The position numbers were made by a program, and so were the translations under genes. From the NCBI RefSeq assembly GCF_900221005.1, contig NZ_OBQI01000007.1:124001-188000 (forward strand): a stretch of 64,000 bases of DNA, written 5' to 3'. A model generated the notes under the pieces. That model did not search any database and was not told the DNA's origin. It worked only from the letters and a program-made list of their open reading frames with translations. Below are positions 28,067 to 39,200 of this stretch, one piece after another; position 1 is the stretch's first letter, and every line of letters begins with the position of its first letter. Origin of the DNA: Blastococcus aggregatus (GTDB taxonomy: Bacteria > Actinomycetota > Actinomycetes > Mycobacteriales > Geodermatophilaceae).

Positions 28067-28473
28067 TGCTCCACTCTCGCCCAGCCGCTACCGCGGCCAT
28101 GTGCGCACTGAGACGACTGACAGGCTGGTCCAGAATCGTTTGGCGTTGCCGGGCGTACCTGATGTCGCCTCGCTGTGACTACGCATCACCGGGTGGGTCT
28201 TGCGGGACGCCCCGATACGGGCGCCAACGCTAGCTCGCTGTTCCCGCTGAGGGCTGGGTCAGCGGGACGAGGGCGGTTCCCCGCTTGGGGGTCGGCTTGG
28301 AGGGCCCGCGCGCTTGCCTAGCTGACAAGACGACGCCCCACCGGCAGCCTCGGACAGGCGGGGCGCTGGCCGTAATCCCAGAGGCTCGCCGAGACCTTCT
28401 CCGAGCCCAGCGGGGGCCCGGGTCGTGCAAACTCTACGAGAAGTCGAAACTCTGTTGAATCAGCCACTCCGGG
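28067..28473. other. intergenic stretch, no supportable gene
   Basis: About 400 bases between the Abi-like gene and the SMC-ATPase operon. No frame has convincing protein-like composition. A minus-strand frame over about 28320-28450 (TEFRLLVEFARPGPPLG) has somewhat better texture and could be the scar of a lost gene. No tRNA, repeat array or clear terminator is seen. Confidence 0.5.
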
Positions 28474-28707
28474 TTGATGAAATCGGGCCAGCCAGCACAC
28501 GAAAGCGTGATCTTGAGCAGCATCCCTACCGCCGTCATCGAGAACTTTCTCTCCGCCGTCGAGTCCGACGAAACAACGCCGCCGGCACTGACCGCAGAGC
28601 TCCGCGAACTCCTCGCCGGAACTGGCAAACTGCCCGACGCTGAGCAGATCGTGGCGCTCGTCCAAGTCCACACGGCGACGCGGGACGGGTTGGGCGGCAC
28701 GGCATGA
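28474..28707 (+). CDS. small partner protein upstream of SMC-like ATPase (about 66-77 aa)
   Basis: A short, acidic, helical protein (IPTAVIENFLSAVESDETTP and a C-terminal LPDAEQIVALVQ) encoded directly before the SMC-like ATPase. Its TGA overlaps the ATPase ATG (ATGA at 28704-28707), so the two are translated together and probably work together. Possible starts are TTG 28474, ATG 28477 and GTG 28510. I recognise no domain. Similar small proteins accompany SMC-like ATPases in several prokaryotic defence operons. Confidence 0.65.
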   Translation: MMKSGQPAHESVILSSIPTAVIENFLSAVESDETTPPALTAELRELLAGTGKLPDAEQIVALVQVHTATRDGLGGTA

Positions 28708-31178
28708 TCCGGCTCGTCGGACTCGAGATCACTGAGTTCCGCGGGATCCGCCACCTCACGATCCCGATGGGCGGCGACTCGATCCTCGTGCATGGCCCCA
28801 ACGGCAGCGGTAAGAGCGGCGTCGTCGACGCCATCGACTTTGCCCTCACCGGCAGCATTGCTCGACTCACTGGCGCAGCCACGGCTGGCATCACCGTGAA
28901 AGAGCACGCGCCACACGTTCTGCAGCGAAATAATCCGGACGCAGCGAGGGTCACCCTCACGTTCAGCATCCCCAATGGCGGCGAAGGCACGCTAACCCGG
29001 ACCGTCCGGCGCGCAGGCGAGTACACGCTCACACCCGACACCGCGGAGATGCACACAGCCGTCGCAGACGCCGCCGCGCATCGTGAGCTCATCCTGACAC
29101 GGCGCGAGATCCTCAAGTTCATCTTGGCCAAGCCCGGCGACCGCTCGCAGACCGTGCAGGCATTACTCAAGCTTGACAGCCTCGAGACCCTGCGCCAGAA
29201 CCTCGGGACATCCAAGAGGTCACTCACCAAGGAGAAGAACAACGCCGACGCGCGCGTCAAGGCCGCCTTGCCCGACCTCGCCAGCCTCCTCGGCGGCACG
29301 ACTACCACACGGGGCGACGTCACTAGGGCAGCGAACAACCGGCGGCGGCTGCTCAACCTCCCCGAGCTGACCGAGGCGAACCTCACGATTGGCCCGCAGT
29401 GGGTCGCGCTCGACGACGGCGTCAATCGCGACACGAGCGGGCCCGACCGTGCCGGCGCGGTCCGCACCGCACAGGAGCTCGCTGGCGCGGCCGCTTCGGC
29501 GACAACCCGCGTCGGTGAACTCGTCTCGGAGCTTGGTGCGGCCGTCCGTGAACTCGGTGACGTCGATGCCGCACAGACGGCCCTCGCACGACGCAGCCTC
29601 CTCGTCGCCGCTCTCGCTCAGGTCGACGGCAGCCACTGCCCCGTGTGCGACCGCGACTGGGACACCGAAGCGGCACTGCGGGATCACATCACCACGAAGC
29701 TCGCCGCGTCCGAGCACGCCGGGAGCGTCCAAACGACGATTGGAGACGTCACCGGCCAGCTCGGCCTGCAGCTCGAGGCGCTTCAACGCAAGGTGCTCGC
29801 CGCCGCCGATACCGCGAAGATGCTCCTCGCTGGCACGGAGCACCCCGATACCCTTATCGCATGGGCGGCTGAGCTTGCCAGTACCCGCAGCCGGATCACC
29901 GACGACGCGACGGCGACCGTCGCCGAGGCCATCACACGTGCCGGTGGCGACGATGCTGCCGCTCTACTGATTGGCACGACGGCAAGCACGACCGCGACTA
30001 CTGACGCCGTTGCCGCGTCCGCAGATGCGCTGCCCGACCAGTCCGACATCCAGGCCGCGTCCGGTTGGCTTGCTCGTGCACAGGAGCGGTGGTCGCGTCT
30101 TGAGCAGGCGCGGGCCGCGCTGCAGGACGCAACCGAGAGCTCCCGTGTCGCCGACCTGCTGTACGTGAAGTACTGCGCAGCCATGGACGCCGCCCTCGAC
30201 CAGCTGTACCGCAGCATCGAGGCGCAGTTTTCGGCGCACTACCAGCAGATCAACGCCGGAGACGAGGACGCGTTCCGGGCCCAGCTCGCCCCAACAGCCG
30301 GGAAGCTCGACCTCGCCGTCGGCTTCTATGACCACGGGCTGTTCCCACCAGGCGCTTACCACTCCGAGGGCCACCAGGACGGGATGGGTCTGGCGCTGTA
30401 CCTCGCCCTGCTCGACCACATGCTCGGCAATGACCTCAGCTTCGTCGTCCTCGATGACGTCATTACGAGCATCGACATCGCGCATCGGCGCAAGATCTGC
30501 GACCTGCTCTTGTCGCGCTTCCCGCACGTGCAGTTCGTCATCACGACGCACGAGACGACGTGGGCGAAGACGATCGAGCAGCTCAAGGTCGTCAAGCGCG
30601 ACAACATCGTCGAGTTCCAGAGTTGGAGCGTGCAAACAGGCCCGGTCCGTTCCCTTAAGGGAGACGTGTTCGCCCAGATCGAGAGCCACCTCGCCAAGGG
30701 CGAGGTGAACCTGGCGGCGCCGGCTCTGCGGCAACTCCTCGAGAACCGGATGCACACGCTCGCGAACGACTTACGCGCCCCTGTGCAGTTCCGTGCCGAC
30801 GGACGGCACGAGCTCGGCGAGATGCTCGCCGCCGTCGGTTCGCGGTACTCGAAGCTGCTGCAGAAGGCCAAGAAGGCAGCGCAACGGTGGGGTGACGCCG
30901 ACCAGCTCACCAGGACCGAGGAGCTCGAGGAGACCTGGAAGCAGGTCCGCCGCGGCTACGACATCGAGCAGTGGGCTATCAACGCCATGACGCACTACAA
31001 CCCGTCGATCGACGTGACCGCGAAAGAGTTCGCTGAGACGGTTGCGGCGGCCCGAAAGCTGCTCGCGATTTTCGAGTGCAACCGGTGCGGGCAGCTCGTC
31101 CAGACCGAGGGGTACCCGGACGCGAAGATGCTGCGCTGCCGGTGCGCCAAGCTTAACCTCAACCTCGTCGAGAAGTAG
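28704..31178 (+). CDS. SMC/Rad50-like ATPase with zinc hook and C-terminal zinc ribbon
   Basis: An 824-residue ABC-type ATPase. Residues 1-39 hold an AAA/SMC head start (LEITEFRGIRHL, Walker A GPNGSGKS at 32-39). Coiled-coil-like arms flank a Rad50-type hook CPVC at about 312-315. The second head half has the Walker B strand FVVLDDVI near 580 followed by a conserved His-rich switch (ITTHE). About 200 further residues form a helical domain with HEPN-like NAMTHYNP near 765, and a C-terminal zinc ribbon (CNRCGQ near 792, CRC near 812). Such proteins act as DNA-sensing cores in Lamassu-like and RloC-like defence systems. Assignment to one of these types is not possible from sequence alone. Confidence 0.8.
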   Translation: MIRLVGLEITEFRGIRHLTIPMGGDSILVHGPNGSGKSGVVDAIDFALTGSIARLTGAATAGITVKEHAPHVLQRNNPDAARVTLTFSIPNGGEGTLTRTVRRAGEYTLTPDTAEMHTAVADAAAHRELILTRREILKFILAKPGDRSQTVQALLKLDSLETLRQNLGTSKRSLTKEKNNADARVKAALPDLASLLGGTTTTRGDVTRAANNRRRLLNLPELTEANLTIGPQWVALDDGVNRDTSGPDRAGAVRTAQELAGAAASATTRVGELVSELGAAVRELGDVDAAQTALARRSLLVAALAQVDGSHCPVCDRDWDTEAALRDHITTKLAASEHAGSVQTTIGDVTGQLGLQLEALQRKVLAAADTAKMLLAGTEHPDTLIAWAAELASTRSRITDDATATVAEAITRAGGDDAAALLIGTTASTTATTDAVAASADALPDQSDIQAASGWLARAQERWSRLEQARAALQDATESSRVADLLYVKYCAAMDAALDQLYRSIEAQFSAHYQQINAGDEDAFRAQLAPTAGKLDLAVGFYDHGLFPPGAYHSEGHQDGMGLALYLALLDHMLGNDLSFVVLDDVITSIDIAHRRKICDLLLSRFPHVQFVITTHETTWAKTIEQLKVVKRDNIVEFQSWSVQTGPVRSLKGDVFAQIESHLAKGEVNLAAPALRQLLENRMHTLANDLRAPVQFRADGRHELGEMLAAVGSRYSKLLQKAKKAAQRWGDADQLTRTEELEETWKQVRRGYDIEQWAINAMTHYNPSIDVTAKEFAETVAAARKLLAIFECNRCGQLVQTEGYPDAKMLRCRCAKLNLNLVEK

Positions 31179-31934
31179 GTGCCCGCCCTACGTCATCCAC
31201 GAGCGCCCGGCGGCCTGTCGAGTACCGCGGCGCATGGTCGAGCCACGTCCCGCACTCCCGGCCGGACGTCGCCGCGGAGGTCTCCGGAATGTCCGCTCAT
31301 GACGCTGAACGCCCACCGGCGGTGCCAGCGGGCATCCTCCCGGTGAGGCTCGCGGGACGCGTGGTGGCCGAGAGTGCGGCGGGGGCTTATTACGGCGTCG
31401 CGAGGAGTCAGCTGGAGGCGAACCAGGCATTGCAGGCAACCGTTGGCCAGGGAGAGCGTTCGCAGGTCCACGCGGTCCTCGTCCCCGATGTCCGGCGAGG
31501 CCAGGGACTGAACAGCCCCGGCGAGTCCGGAGACTCCGTTCCTTGGGAAGAATCGTCGCGCGGGACGCGCGCAAGGGGAGCGCCTACCGGGACGACGAAA
31601 CCGCTGGGCCAACGACGAGGTCTCGACAGCTCATGAGCGACACTCGGTCTCATGCTGGCTGCGGAGAATCTGGGGACTCGTCGCCTTCACCCCTGCCGAC
31701 CGCGTCGAGCGACACTTCAGGGTCGCCGCCGCCACCATGCGGCAGGCGATCGCGACCGGCACGGCACTGACCGCGTCGGCCAGCTACCTCGGTCCGTTCG
31801 CCCTCGAGGTGATGACTCAGGACAAGCTCATGCACCGCTCCGAGTCTGCGCCGAAGCCGCCACAGGTGTCGTTCCGGAGGCCGGGAAGATCCTCGGCGCG
31901 AGCTACCCGTGAGGGTCGCCGGGATGATCCGCTG
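31179..31934. other. 755-base gap with one possible coding scar
   Basis: No gene can be supported here. In the frame leading into the next gene, about 31677-31840 reads as plausible protein (GLVAFTPADRVERHFRVA, then SYLGPFALEVM) and could be the end of a truncated gene or an upstream extension of the HEPN protein. The remainder is arginine- and proline-rich in all frames. The element's SMC operon ends at 31178 with no strong terminator hairpin. Confidence 0.4.
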
Positions 31935-33035
31935 ATGGGCACCTCCGGCAGGTATGGCGGCTGGGTACCCGCGGGGCTGTCGGGCGAGGGAACGCTGTCG
32001 ATCGGCAACATCAGGGTGCGGACCGGTGCCGGTTCAATCCTGCCCTCAGCGCCGATCCACAGCGACTCTCTGCTGGCGTCGGCACGTCGGCACGCGTCCC
32101 GGGGCATGCGAGCGCGAGCCGCGGATGAGAACGACGACGCAGCCCTGCAACTCGGCATCATGCTCGAGCACCTCGCGAAGGCGTATCTCGCGCGTCTGCA
32201 TCCCTCGCTCCTCATCGACGCCAGATTCGACCTGCTTTCGCTGGTAGTTCTCGCCGGCCAGGGGCACCGGCTCAGCACCCCGCACGTCCTGAAGACGGTG
32301 GGCCTGCAAGGAGCCCTCGAACGGATCGGGACCATCCAGGCCGGAGGCGCTGGCGGTGCGGGCGTCATCTTCGCCAGACGGTTCGATGCCGTCATGCAGG
32401 CCCGCAACGGTGTGGCACACATCGGCGACCAGGGCGGCGGAGCCGACGAGGTCGCTCAGCTCGCGGTGCGCGGCGCCGACGAAATCTTGAGCATGATGGG
32501 TGAGGACCTCCATGAAGTCTTCGGGGACTACACGGACGCTGCGGTGTCGCTCCTTGACGAGGCGAGCACGGCCGTCGAGCAGGTCATCACGCTGCGCCTC
32601 GGCCATGCCCGTCAAGTCTTCGCCACTCGAGTCTCCGACTTCACGGAGGCCGAGCGCGAAGAGGAGCTCGCCGCCTTGGACAGGGTGACCATGCTGCAGG
32701 CGGAGGAGGATGACCGAAAGGTTGCGCTCGGATGCCCCGCTTGCGAACGCATCGGTTTCCTGACCGGATCCCCCTACCTCGAGATGCAGCCTGGCGAGCA
32801 CTTCGTCGACGCCGACGGTTCAGACAAGGTGCTCGTGGCGATCAGGATTCGGCTCTCCGCTGACGGCTTTCGCTGCCCTGTCTGCAGCCTTCGCCTACAC
32901 GGACCCGAACAGCTCCGGGAGGTCCCCTTGCCGACGCCGGCGCTCGTGCGAATCGGGACACACGAGGACCTGGCAACCTTCGGGGAGCAGGTCCGCATCA
33001 TCGAGAATGACGACTCCGCCAACGAGGACGAGTGA
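31935..33035 (+). CDS. HEPN-like protein with paired CPxC zinc ribbon
   Basis: From ATG 31935 the 366-residue protein has a helical N-terminal half with LQLGIMLEHLAKAYLARLHP and an R-N-G-V-A-H motif at residues 157-162, the R-x4-H signature of HEPN RNases. The C-terminal half has CPACERIG near 267 and CPVCSLRL near 316, which together would bind one zinc. The frame is open upstream to 31737, but the 31935 start precedes the conserved-looking part. It lies between an SMC ATPase operon and a NACHT nuclease in a defence cluster. I recognise no named family; RNase activity is inferred from the motif. Confidence 0.65.
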   Translation: MGTSGRYGGWVPAGLSGEGTLSIGNIRVRTGAGSILPSAPIHSDSLLASARRHASRGMRARAADENDDAALQLGIMLEHLAKAYLARLHPSLLIDARFDLLSLVVLAGQGHRLSTPHVLKTVGLQGALERIGTIQAGGAGGAGVIFARRFDAVMQARNGVAHIGDQGGGADEVAQLAVRGADEILSMMGEDLHEVFGDYTDAAVSLLDEASTAVEQVITLRLGHARQVFATRVSDFTEAEREEELAALDRVTMLQAEEDDRKVALGCPACERIGFLTGSPYLEMQPGEHFVDADGSDKVLVAIRIRLSADGFRCPVCSLRLHGPEQLREVPLPTPALVRIGTHEDLATFGEQVRIIENDDSANEDE

Positions 33036-33132
33036 CGCGGCAGGACCGCCACCGGCGCTCGCCTGCGCCGCCCGAATTACTACCGTCTTCCGGGACCGGC
33101 CAGGCAGCCGTGCGCGTTGGGCCCAAGATGGG

Positions 33133-35982
33133 TCAAAGCGGGTCGTCGGTGAGGTCGACCGGTTGCCGCCACAGTGTCGGGACGACGTCGTGGCGCAACA
33201 TGGCGACGAGGAGCGGGGAGGCGTCGGCGACGTGGCTGAGTGCTTCTTGCAGGATGAATGCGACGTCCGGATCAGAGAGGTGTGTCCGTAGGTCGAGGGG
33301 AGCCCAATCGTGCGTCACCCCTTGGTCGGCGACCCTCTGTAGGAGGTCTCCGATAGTGCTGAGCACTTCAGCAGTGGCGGGGTCGGAGTAGGCATGGATG
33401 GTGTCCCAGAACGCTTTCCAGTCCGGCTTTGGGTCATCCGGAAGCGACCTTGAGTGGTCGCGTTTCACGGTGGCCAGCCCCAGCACGTCCGGCGTGGTGC
33501 CGACCTCTTTGCCAATGTTTGTGATCGAGCGCTGGACGTCTTCTGCGTTCATGCGTGAGACAGAAGTGCCGCTGAGCGCTTCACGGAGTCCGTCGGCGAT
33601 GAGTCGACGCACGGTCTCGGAGGCCGTTGCGGCGGACATTAGCATGCGTGCGTAGATGTCCGGACTGAAGCCCTCGGGTTCGTGGATCGCCTTCAAGGCG
33701 TGGGTCATGAGTGGGTGGAGATACCTTGGTTCCGAGGCCATCCCGTCGTCGATGACTTCGATGGCCACGTTCGGGCCGACCGGAAAGATTGCTCCGAGTC
33801 GGTCCGAGGCGTTCTCGTCGAGAGTCAGGACGAGGGACGTAACGGCATTCTTTTGGTGCGGCTGCGGCTCTGAAAAGTAGCGTCCTGCGGCGAAGAGTAG
33901 GGTGTTGCGCCAGTGCGGGGAAGCGCCGATCCGGCGAAGTCGAGGAATGGCCAGCTCGAGTGTGCCGGTGGTCAGCGCGTAGGCGGCCATCAGCTCCTGA
34001 AGCGAGCGCACATCGTAGCCGTAACCGCCGCCGGGTTGCGGGGTCAGCAGAACGAGTCGGTGGGTCGCAGCGCTGAGGATTCGATCCAACAGCGGCCTGT
34101 CCTTGTTCGACGGCTCGTAGCCGGCATCGTTGAGGACCTGCCATGCCATATCTCGAAGGCCTTCAGGAGTCAGGATCGCGTCGGAGCCGGTCGTGGTTTC
34201 GGCGCGCTCATGCAACAGCAGTCCTACCCGAAGGTGCAGGTCCAAGACCTGAGGTGCGTAGTCACGCAGCAGTCTCGAGTACCCCAGTTCCTTGTTCTGC
34301 TCGCGTTGTTCAATGACCTTGTAATAGCCCCAGAAGAGGGCGAATCGGCTAGGAGAGAAGCGGCGCGATGACTCCGCGATGATGGACATGATGAGGGTCT
34401 GCAAAGGCGTGCGGAGCAGGTGCTTCAGTGCTTCTTGTCTCGCGGCTTCCTCGAGGAGAGCAATGATGCCGTTGCGTCGAGTCTCGTCGTTCGGCACCCG
34501 CACGCGGGTGACCAGTCGACCGTATTGGAGGGCGTCATCGATAGTGAGATCCGTCAGGTTGATGCGCTCGAAAATCGTCGGATTCATCTCGTCGGCGTAG
34601 CCGGTCGGTCGGGTCGTGACCATAACCAGCAGGTCGCAGTCCTTTGACTCGGCGTCCCCGACGAATGCCTCGATGTCGGCGACCAGGGTCTGCCGGACTG
34701 ACGGCTCGGTGACCTCGTCGAGACCGTCAAGGACAATGAACGAGGGCCATGTTCGAAGCCACGCCCACAGCCCCCATCGGGGCACGTCCTTAGATGTGAC
34801 CTGACGGGTCAAATGTGAGGCGATCCAGTGTAGGAGGGTGTAGTCGCTGTTGGTCGCCTGCGCGATGGCGAACTTGGCGAGGTCGACGTTGACGGGCCAT
34901 CGGCGGTTCGCCGGAACAGCTCGCCCCATCCTCTTGAGTGCCGCTTCTGTTTTCGCAACGGTGGCCTGGTGTTCGTCGCCAAGGTCGGTGCTTTCGCCGA
35001 CAAACGCGGCGCGATAGGCATGGGTTAAGAATTTCGCGATGGTTGATTTGCCGTTGCCGGGGGCGCCCGTGACGACGAGATGCCGCGGCTTCTGCGACGT
35101 CGTCATCGTTGGTTTCAGGACGTGGTCACCCCGGTCGAGCACGTACCGAATGACGCGCTCGGTTGCCTGGCCGTCGCCGACGAGGACTGGCAAGTCGATG
35201 GCGACCTGCTCGACGGGCACGCCCTTGGATTCACCGCCAGCGTCGTCGAAGTAGACGCCCCGTTCGGCCAGAAGCGCCCAGCGGGCGTGCTCTTTGAGAG
35301 CCGGGCCCAACTCCTGCTGATTGAGGTTCGTGGACAGCATGGAGAGGTCTGCGAGTACGTCACCTGCGGTGAGGAACCCGTCGAACGCTCGGCGAACCCC
35401 ATCGTGTGCGTCGAGTAGGCCGACGAGCTGGTTGCCGTCCCAGAGGCGCCATGCTCGCAGGCTCCGCATCCGGTCGCGGCGTGCCTGCCGCACTCGCCGT
35501 GCCCGGGACTTCTCTGCCCCGTCGAGATGGTCTTCGGAGGTCTCGTCGCTCAGGTCGTCGAGAAAGCGCTGAATGTTGGCGTTGATGGTGTCGAATCCGC
35601 CGCCCCGGTGAGCCGGCGTAAGCGGGATGTTAGTGGCGAAGACCAGATAGTGCGGCACCGCACTTCGCTCGGAGTCAGGCGAGGCCCACGCGTTCAGTTC
35701 AGCCTTGATGTGCTGCCACAGTGTGCTGGCGTCCCTCTGAGGAGCTTCGAGTATCTGCTTGTGCTTTGCCTGGAAGACCGTGGTGCCGTCCCAGGTCTCG
35801 ACCTTGGCGTAGTGGTCGTTCGCTGCCCACACGATGACGCCGTTGTTGACCAGCATGTCGCGGCCGCCGTCCTTGCCGCGCCCCATGGGCCGCACGTGTG
35901 CCCCGAGCACCTTGATGGCCAACGCAGACACCACGTCTTGGAAGCCAATGCCTCCAAGACGTTGCAGGTCGTACTTCAACAT
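33133..35982 (-). CDS. Mrr-type nuclease-NACHT STAND NTPase (antiviral NLR-like)
   Basis: From ATG 35982 (MLKYDLQRLGG) the protein has 949 residues. An N-terminal restriction-endonuclease-like domain shows FQDVVSALAIKVLG, the Asp of GGRD near residue 45 and QAKHK near 70-74, the Q-x-K form of PD-(D/E)XK. A NACHT module follows with Walker A GAPGNGKST near 306 and Walker B FIVLDGLDEV near 415. The last 450 residues are helical repeats without a named family and would be the sensor. This layout is that of bacterial NACHT/Avs antiphage proteins, in which phage binding activates DNA cleavage. Base composition is visibly lower in GC than neighbours, suggesting separate acquisition. Confidence 0.85.
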   Translation of the reverse strand: MLKYDLQRLGGIGFQDVVSALAIKVLGAHVRPMGRGKDGGRDMLVNNGVIVWAANDHYAKVETWDGTTVFQAKHKQILEAPQRDASTLWQHIKAELNAWASPDSERSAVPHYLVFATNIPLTPAHRGGGFDTINANIQRFLDDLSDETSEDHLDGAEKSRARRVRQARRDRMRSLRAWRLWDGNQLVGLLDAHDGVRRAFDGFLTAGDVLADLSMLSTNLNQQELGPALKEHARWALLAERGVYFDDAGGESKGVPVEQVAIDLPVLVGDGQATERVIRYVLDRGDHVLKPTMTTSQKPRHLVVTGAPGNGKSTIAKFLTHAYRAAFVGESTDLGDEHQATVAKTEAALKRMGRAVPANRRWPVNVDLAKFAIAQATNSDYTLLHWIASHLTRQVTSKDVPRWGLWAWLRTWPSFIVLDGLDEVTEPSVRQTLVADIEAFVGDAESKDCDLLVMVTTRPTGYADEMNPTIFERINLTDLTIDDALQYGRLVTRVRVPNDETRRNGIIALLEEAARQEALKHLLRTPLQTLIMSIIAESSRRFSPSRFALFWGYYKVIEQREQNKELGYSRLLRDYAPQVLDLHLRVGLLLHERAETTTGSDAILTPEGLRDMAWQVLNDAGYEPSNKDRPLLDRILSAATHRLVLLTPQPGGGYGYDVRSLQELMAAYALTTGTLELAIPRLRRIGASPHWRNTLLFAAGRYFSEPQPHQKNAVTSLVLTLDENASDRLGAIFPVGPNVAIEVIDDGMASEPRYLHPLMTHALKAIHEPEGFSPDIYARMLMSAATASETVRRLIADGLREALSGTSVSRMNAEDVQRSITNIGKEVGTTPDVLGLATVKRDHSRSLPDDPKPDWKAFWDTIHAYSDPATAEVLSTIGDLLQRVADQGVTHDWAPLDLRTHLSDPDVAFILQEALSHVADASPLLVAMLRHDVVPTLWRQPVDLTDDPL

Positions 35983-36264
35983 CGCACTCCTGGGCCGGGC
36001 GTACCCCCATCGTGCCCCACCGGCCAACGTCCCCCGCAGCAGCTGCGGCGGCGTCACGAGACCTCATGTCTCAGGATCGTCGCGGCTGGCTAAGAGCAAG
36101 CGGTTCACGGCAAATCCTTGGTTCCGCCAAGGGACCCCCTATGAGCCGGCCGATGGGCGGGATCCAGACCGAGCGCGACGGGCGAAGACGACGCGTCCGC
36201 GCCCGACTTCTCGGCAGCTGACCGCGCTGCTTGGCCGCCCTGTGGAGGCTCCCTACCGTCCTCG

Positions 36265-39200
36265 TCAGCACCGCTGGCGGGATTCACGCCGAACTGCAGG
36301 CTGAGAATGAGGTGCCGCGGATGCGGCGAGCTCAGCTGTCCTCGTGCTGGCCGTGAGAGTCTGCCGCCCGGTCACTGGTGGAGATGACTCAGCAGCGCGG
36401 CCGGGGACTGCGGTGCAAGCGTCGCCGTGCTGTGCCGGTAGCGCTGCTCTCGTGCGTCGGTCTACCTCGCTGCGTGCCTGGGCGGCGTCGAAGACCTCGG
36501 ACAGCGCGATGTCGGGGGCGATGCCGGTGCGGGCTACCAGGTCGGTGAGGTGCGCTGGCCAGCTGGTGGTGGGCAGAGCGGCGATGACCTCGGCGGCGCG
36601 ACGCGTGGCGTGGACCTGGCCCTCGACGGTGTCCAGGCGGTCGGCGTAGACGGCGACGCGGGCATCGATGAGCGTGCCCGCCAGGCTGGGGGAGGAAGCG
36701 AGGGCCTGGCGCAGCGCGGTGGTGCCGGCCGTCTGCAGCATCTCGGCGGGGTCCTTGCCGGTCGCGACGGCGAGGTGGCGTGGGTCGTCGCCGCGGGCGG
36801 TCAGCTGCCAGAAGATGCGTTGCGCTGCCGTCTGTCCGGCAGAGTCGGCGTCGGTGGCGACGATGACCCCCAGTCGTCCTTCGCCGATGAAGGGGCGCAG
36901 TCGGTCGGCCTGTGCGTCGGTGAACGCGGTACCCAACGGGGCGACGCCGACGTACTCGCCGTCGCCGGCGAGGGTAACGGCCAGTGCGTCGAGGGGGCCC
37001 TCGACGATGACCGGGACGGCACCGGCCGCCAGCACTGTGGCGCCCTCGGTCAGGCCGTACAGCTCGCGCCCCTTGGTGAACAGGTCTGTCTCGGTGGTGT
37101 TCAGGTACTTCGGTACGGCTCGACCGGCTTCGTCGCCGTCGTGCGCGGGGTTGCGGCGGCCGATCCAGCCGTGGACCTCCGCGCCGTCGCGGATGGCGAA
37201 GAGCAGCCGGTCGCGGAAGCGGTCGATGACCCGGCCGGTGGAGGCGTAGCTACCGAGGCCGGCGGCGACGATCTCGGTGTCCGTGGCGCCGAGGCGGCGC
37301 AGATGATTGGTCAGCTCAGTCCAGCCGGCGGGTGCGTAGCCGAGGGTGAACCATTCGTCGGCGGCAAGGTCGGTGCCGAGCCGTCCGATGAGGTACGACG
37401 GCGCCCACGAGTCGCGGAAGCGGGCGGCGAAGAAGTCAGCGGCCTCCTCGTTGAGCTCGAGGAGGCGCCGCCGGTCGACGCGGGGCGCGTCGCCCAACTC
37501 GGCGTAGCCGATTGCCCGACCGGTGTCGGCGGCGCCAGCGGGGTCGTCCTCGGGCGGCCCGGGGTGGTCCAGGTCGTCAGGTTCCGCGAGGCCGGCCAGC
37601 CAGTCCTCATCGAGGACGCCGTCCGGCGTCGGGAGTTGGTCGAGGTCGTCGGGCGGCGGGCATGTGGTGGTGCGGCCGCCGGACGTCGGATCGGTGAGCA
37701 GGCCGATCCGCCACACGAGAGCGGTGGTCAACTCGTCGGGACCCAGCGGCTCGTCGTCGGGGTGGCCGGCGCGCAGCAGGTCGTACGCGGTGTTCAAGAG
37801 CTGCTCTGGGGACCAGTCGGTGAGGCAGGCCGAGCTGACGGCGGCGACCAGCGCTGGCCATTCCGGATCGCCGAGCACCCGGTCGGCAGACGGACCACCG
37901 ATGACGGTGGACAGGACCGGCGCCCAGTCCGGGCGCAGCTTCTGCGCCGCGACGGCACCGCCTGCTAGTGCGGCGGGGGAGAGGTGCCCGGACAGCCGCC
38001 ACCAGAGCGCGGCGGCCGGCTGCTCGTCGGGCAGGGGACGGTCGCCGGCCGCGCGGACCAGTGAGGTGACGTCGATGCCGGCGCGTTCTGCGGTGGCGAG
38101 ACGCTCGGCGAGGGTCGGCCAGTAGGGGTCGGCGGTGAGGCGCGGGTCGATGCCGTGGGCCAGAGCCGACCACCCTGCGGCGGCCGTGCCCGGTTCGCCG
38201 AGCAGCCGCTCGACGCGGGCGTTGAGGGCGCGCTGTGCGCGGGCGTCGACGGCCGCAGGCAGCGGGGGGCCGGTGGTGCGCCGGTCGGCGCTGTCGACGC
38301 CGTGGGCCGCGCGCCAGACGGCGAGGTCGGCGACGAGGTCAGGGGCGCGGTCGAGCAGCGGCAGTGCCCAGGCGGGGGCGCTGGCCGGGGTCCAGGCGCG
38401 GGCCCCGTTGCTGACGGCGGTGGCGAGTGCGGCGACCTCGTCGGCGCGGTGGGTGAGGTAGGCGCGCCACCGGGGGTCGGTCCGCAGCGTCTCGGGGATG
38501 GCGGGCAGCCACGGCAGCGGACCGGTTCCGGCCGTGTGGGAACCGGTGGGATCGATGCGCCAGTCGAGGACCGCCGCGGTGTCGCGGGCGTCGTGCAGAC
38601 CGCGCGGCGAGGCCAGCGCCCGCCTGAGGAGATCGACCGGGTCCTGGCCGGCGACAGCGCACAGCGCCAGGTGCGCGCGCAACACCGGGTAGGCGTCCTG
38701 CGCGGTCAATCCGGGCACCGCGGCCTCGGCGGCGCTGTCGATCACCACGAGCGCGGAGGACCCGAGCCGGTCCTCCGCGGCGGTGCTCAGCGCGTGGGAG
38801 TAACGGTCGGAGCTGGAGGAGAGCCGGGCGGCTGGGTCGGCCAGCGCCCGGCTGTGGCTGGCGGCCGAGGTCTGGCTGCCGTCGCGTCCCAGGACCCGGG
38901 TGAGCAGGTCGACGGCGGTGGGCGGCAGCAGCGCGTCACGGGTGATCGCGCTGTGCGGGTCGCCGTCCCCGGCGGTGAGGAGGAAGACGTGGTTGGCGTG
39001 CCGGCCGCGGGTGAGCGCGACGTACAGCAGCTGGCGGGTCTCGCTGCCGGTGGCGACGGCGTAGCAGGTGTCAGCCGTGACACCTTGGGCGCCGTGCACG
39101 GTGGTGGCGTAGCCGAGGGTGACGTGCTCGGTGACGTAGTCGGCGGGCAGGGTGACGTGCCGGCCGGTGCGCTCGTGGACGACGTCGAGGGCTCCGCGAT

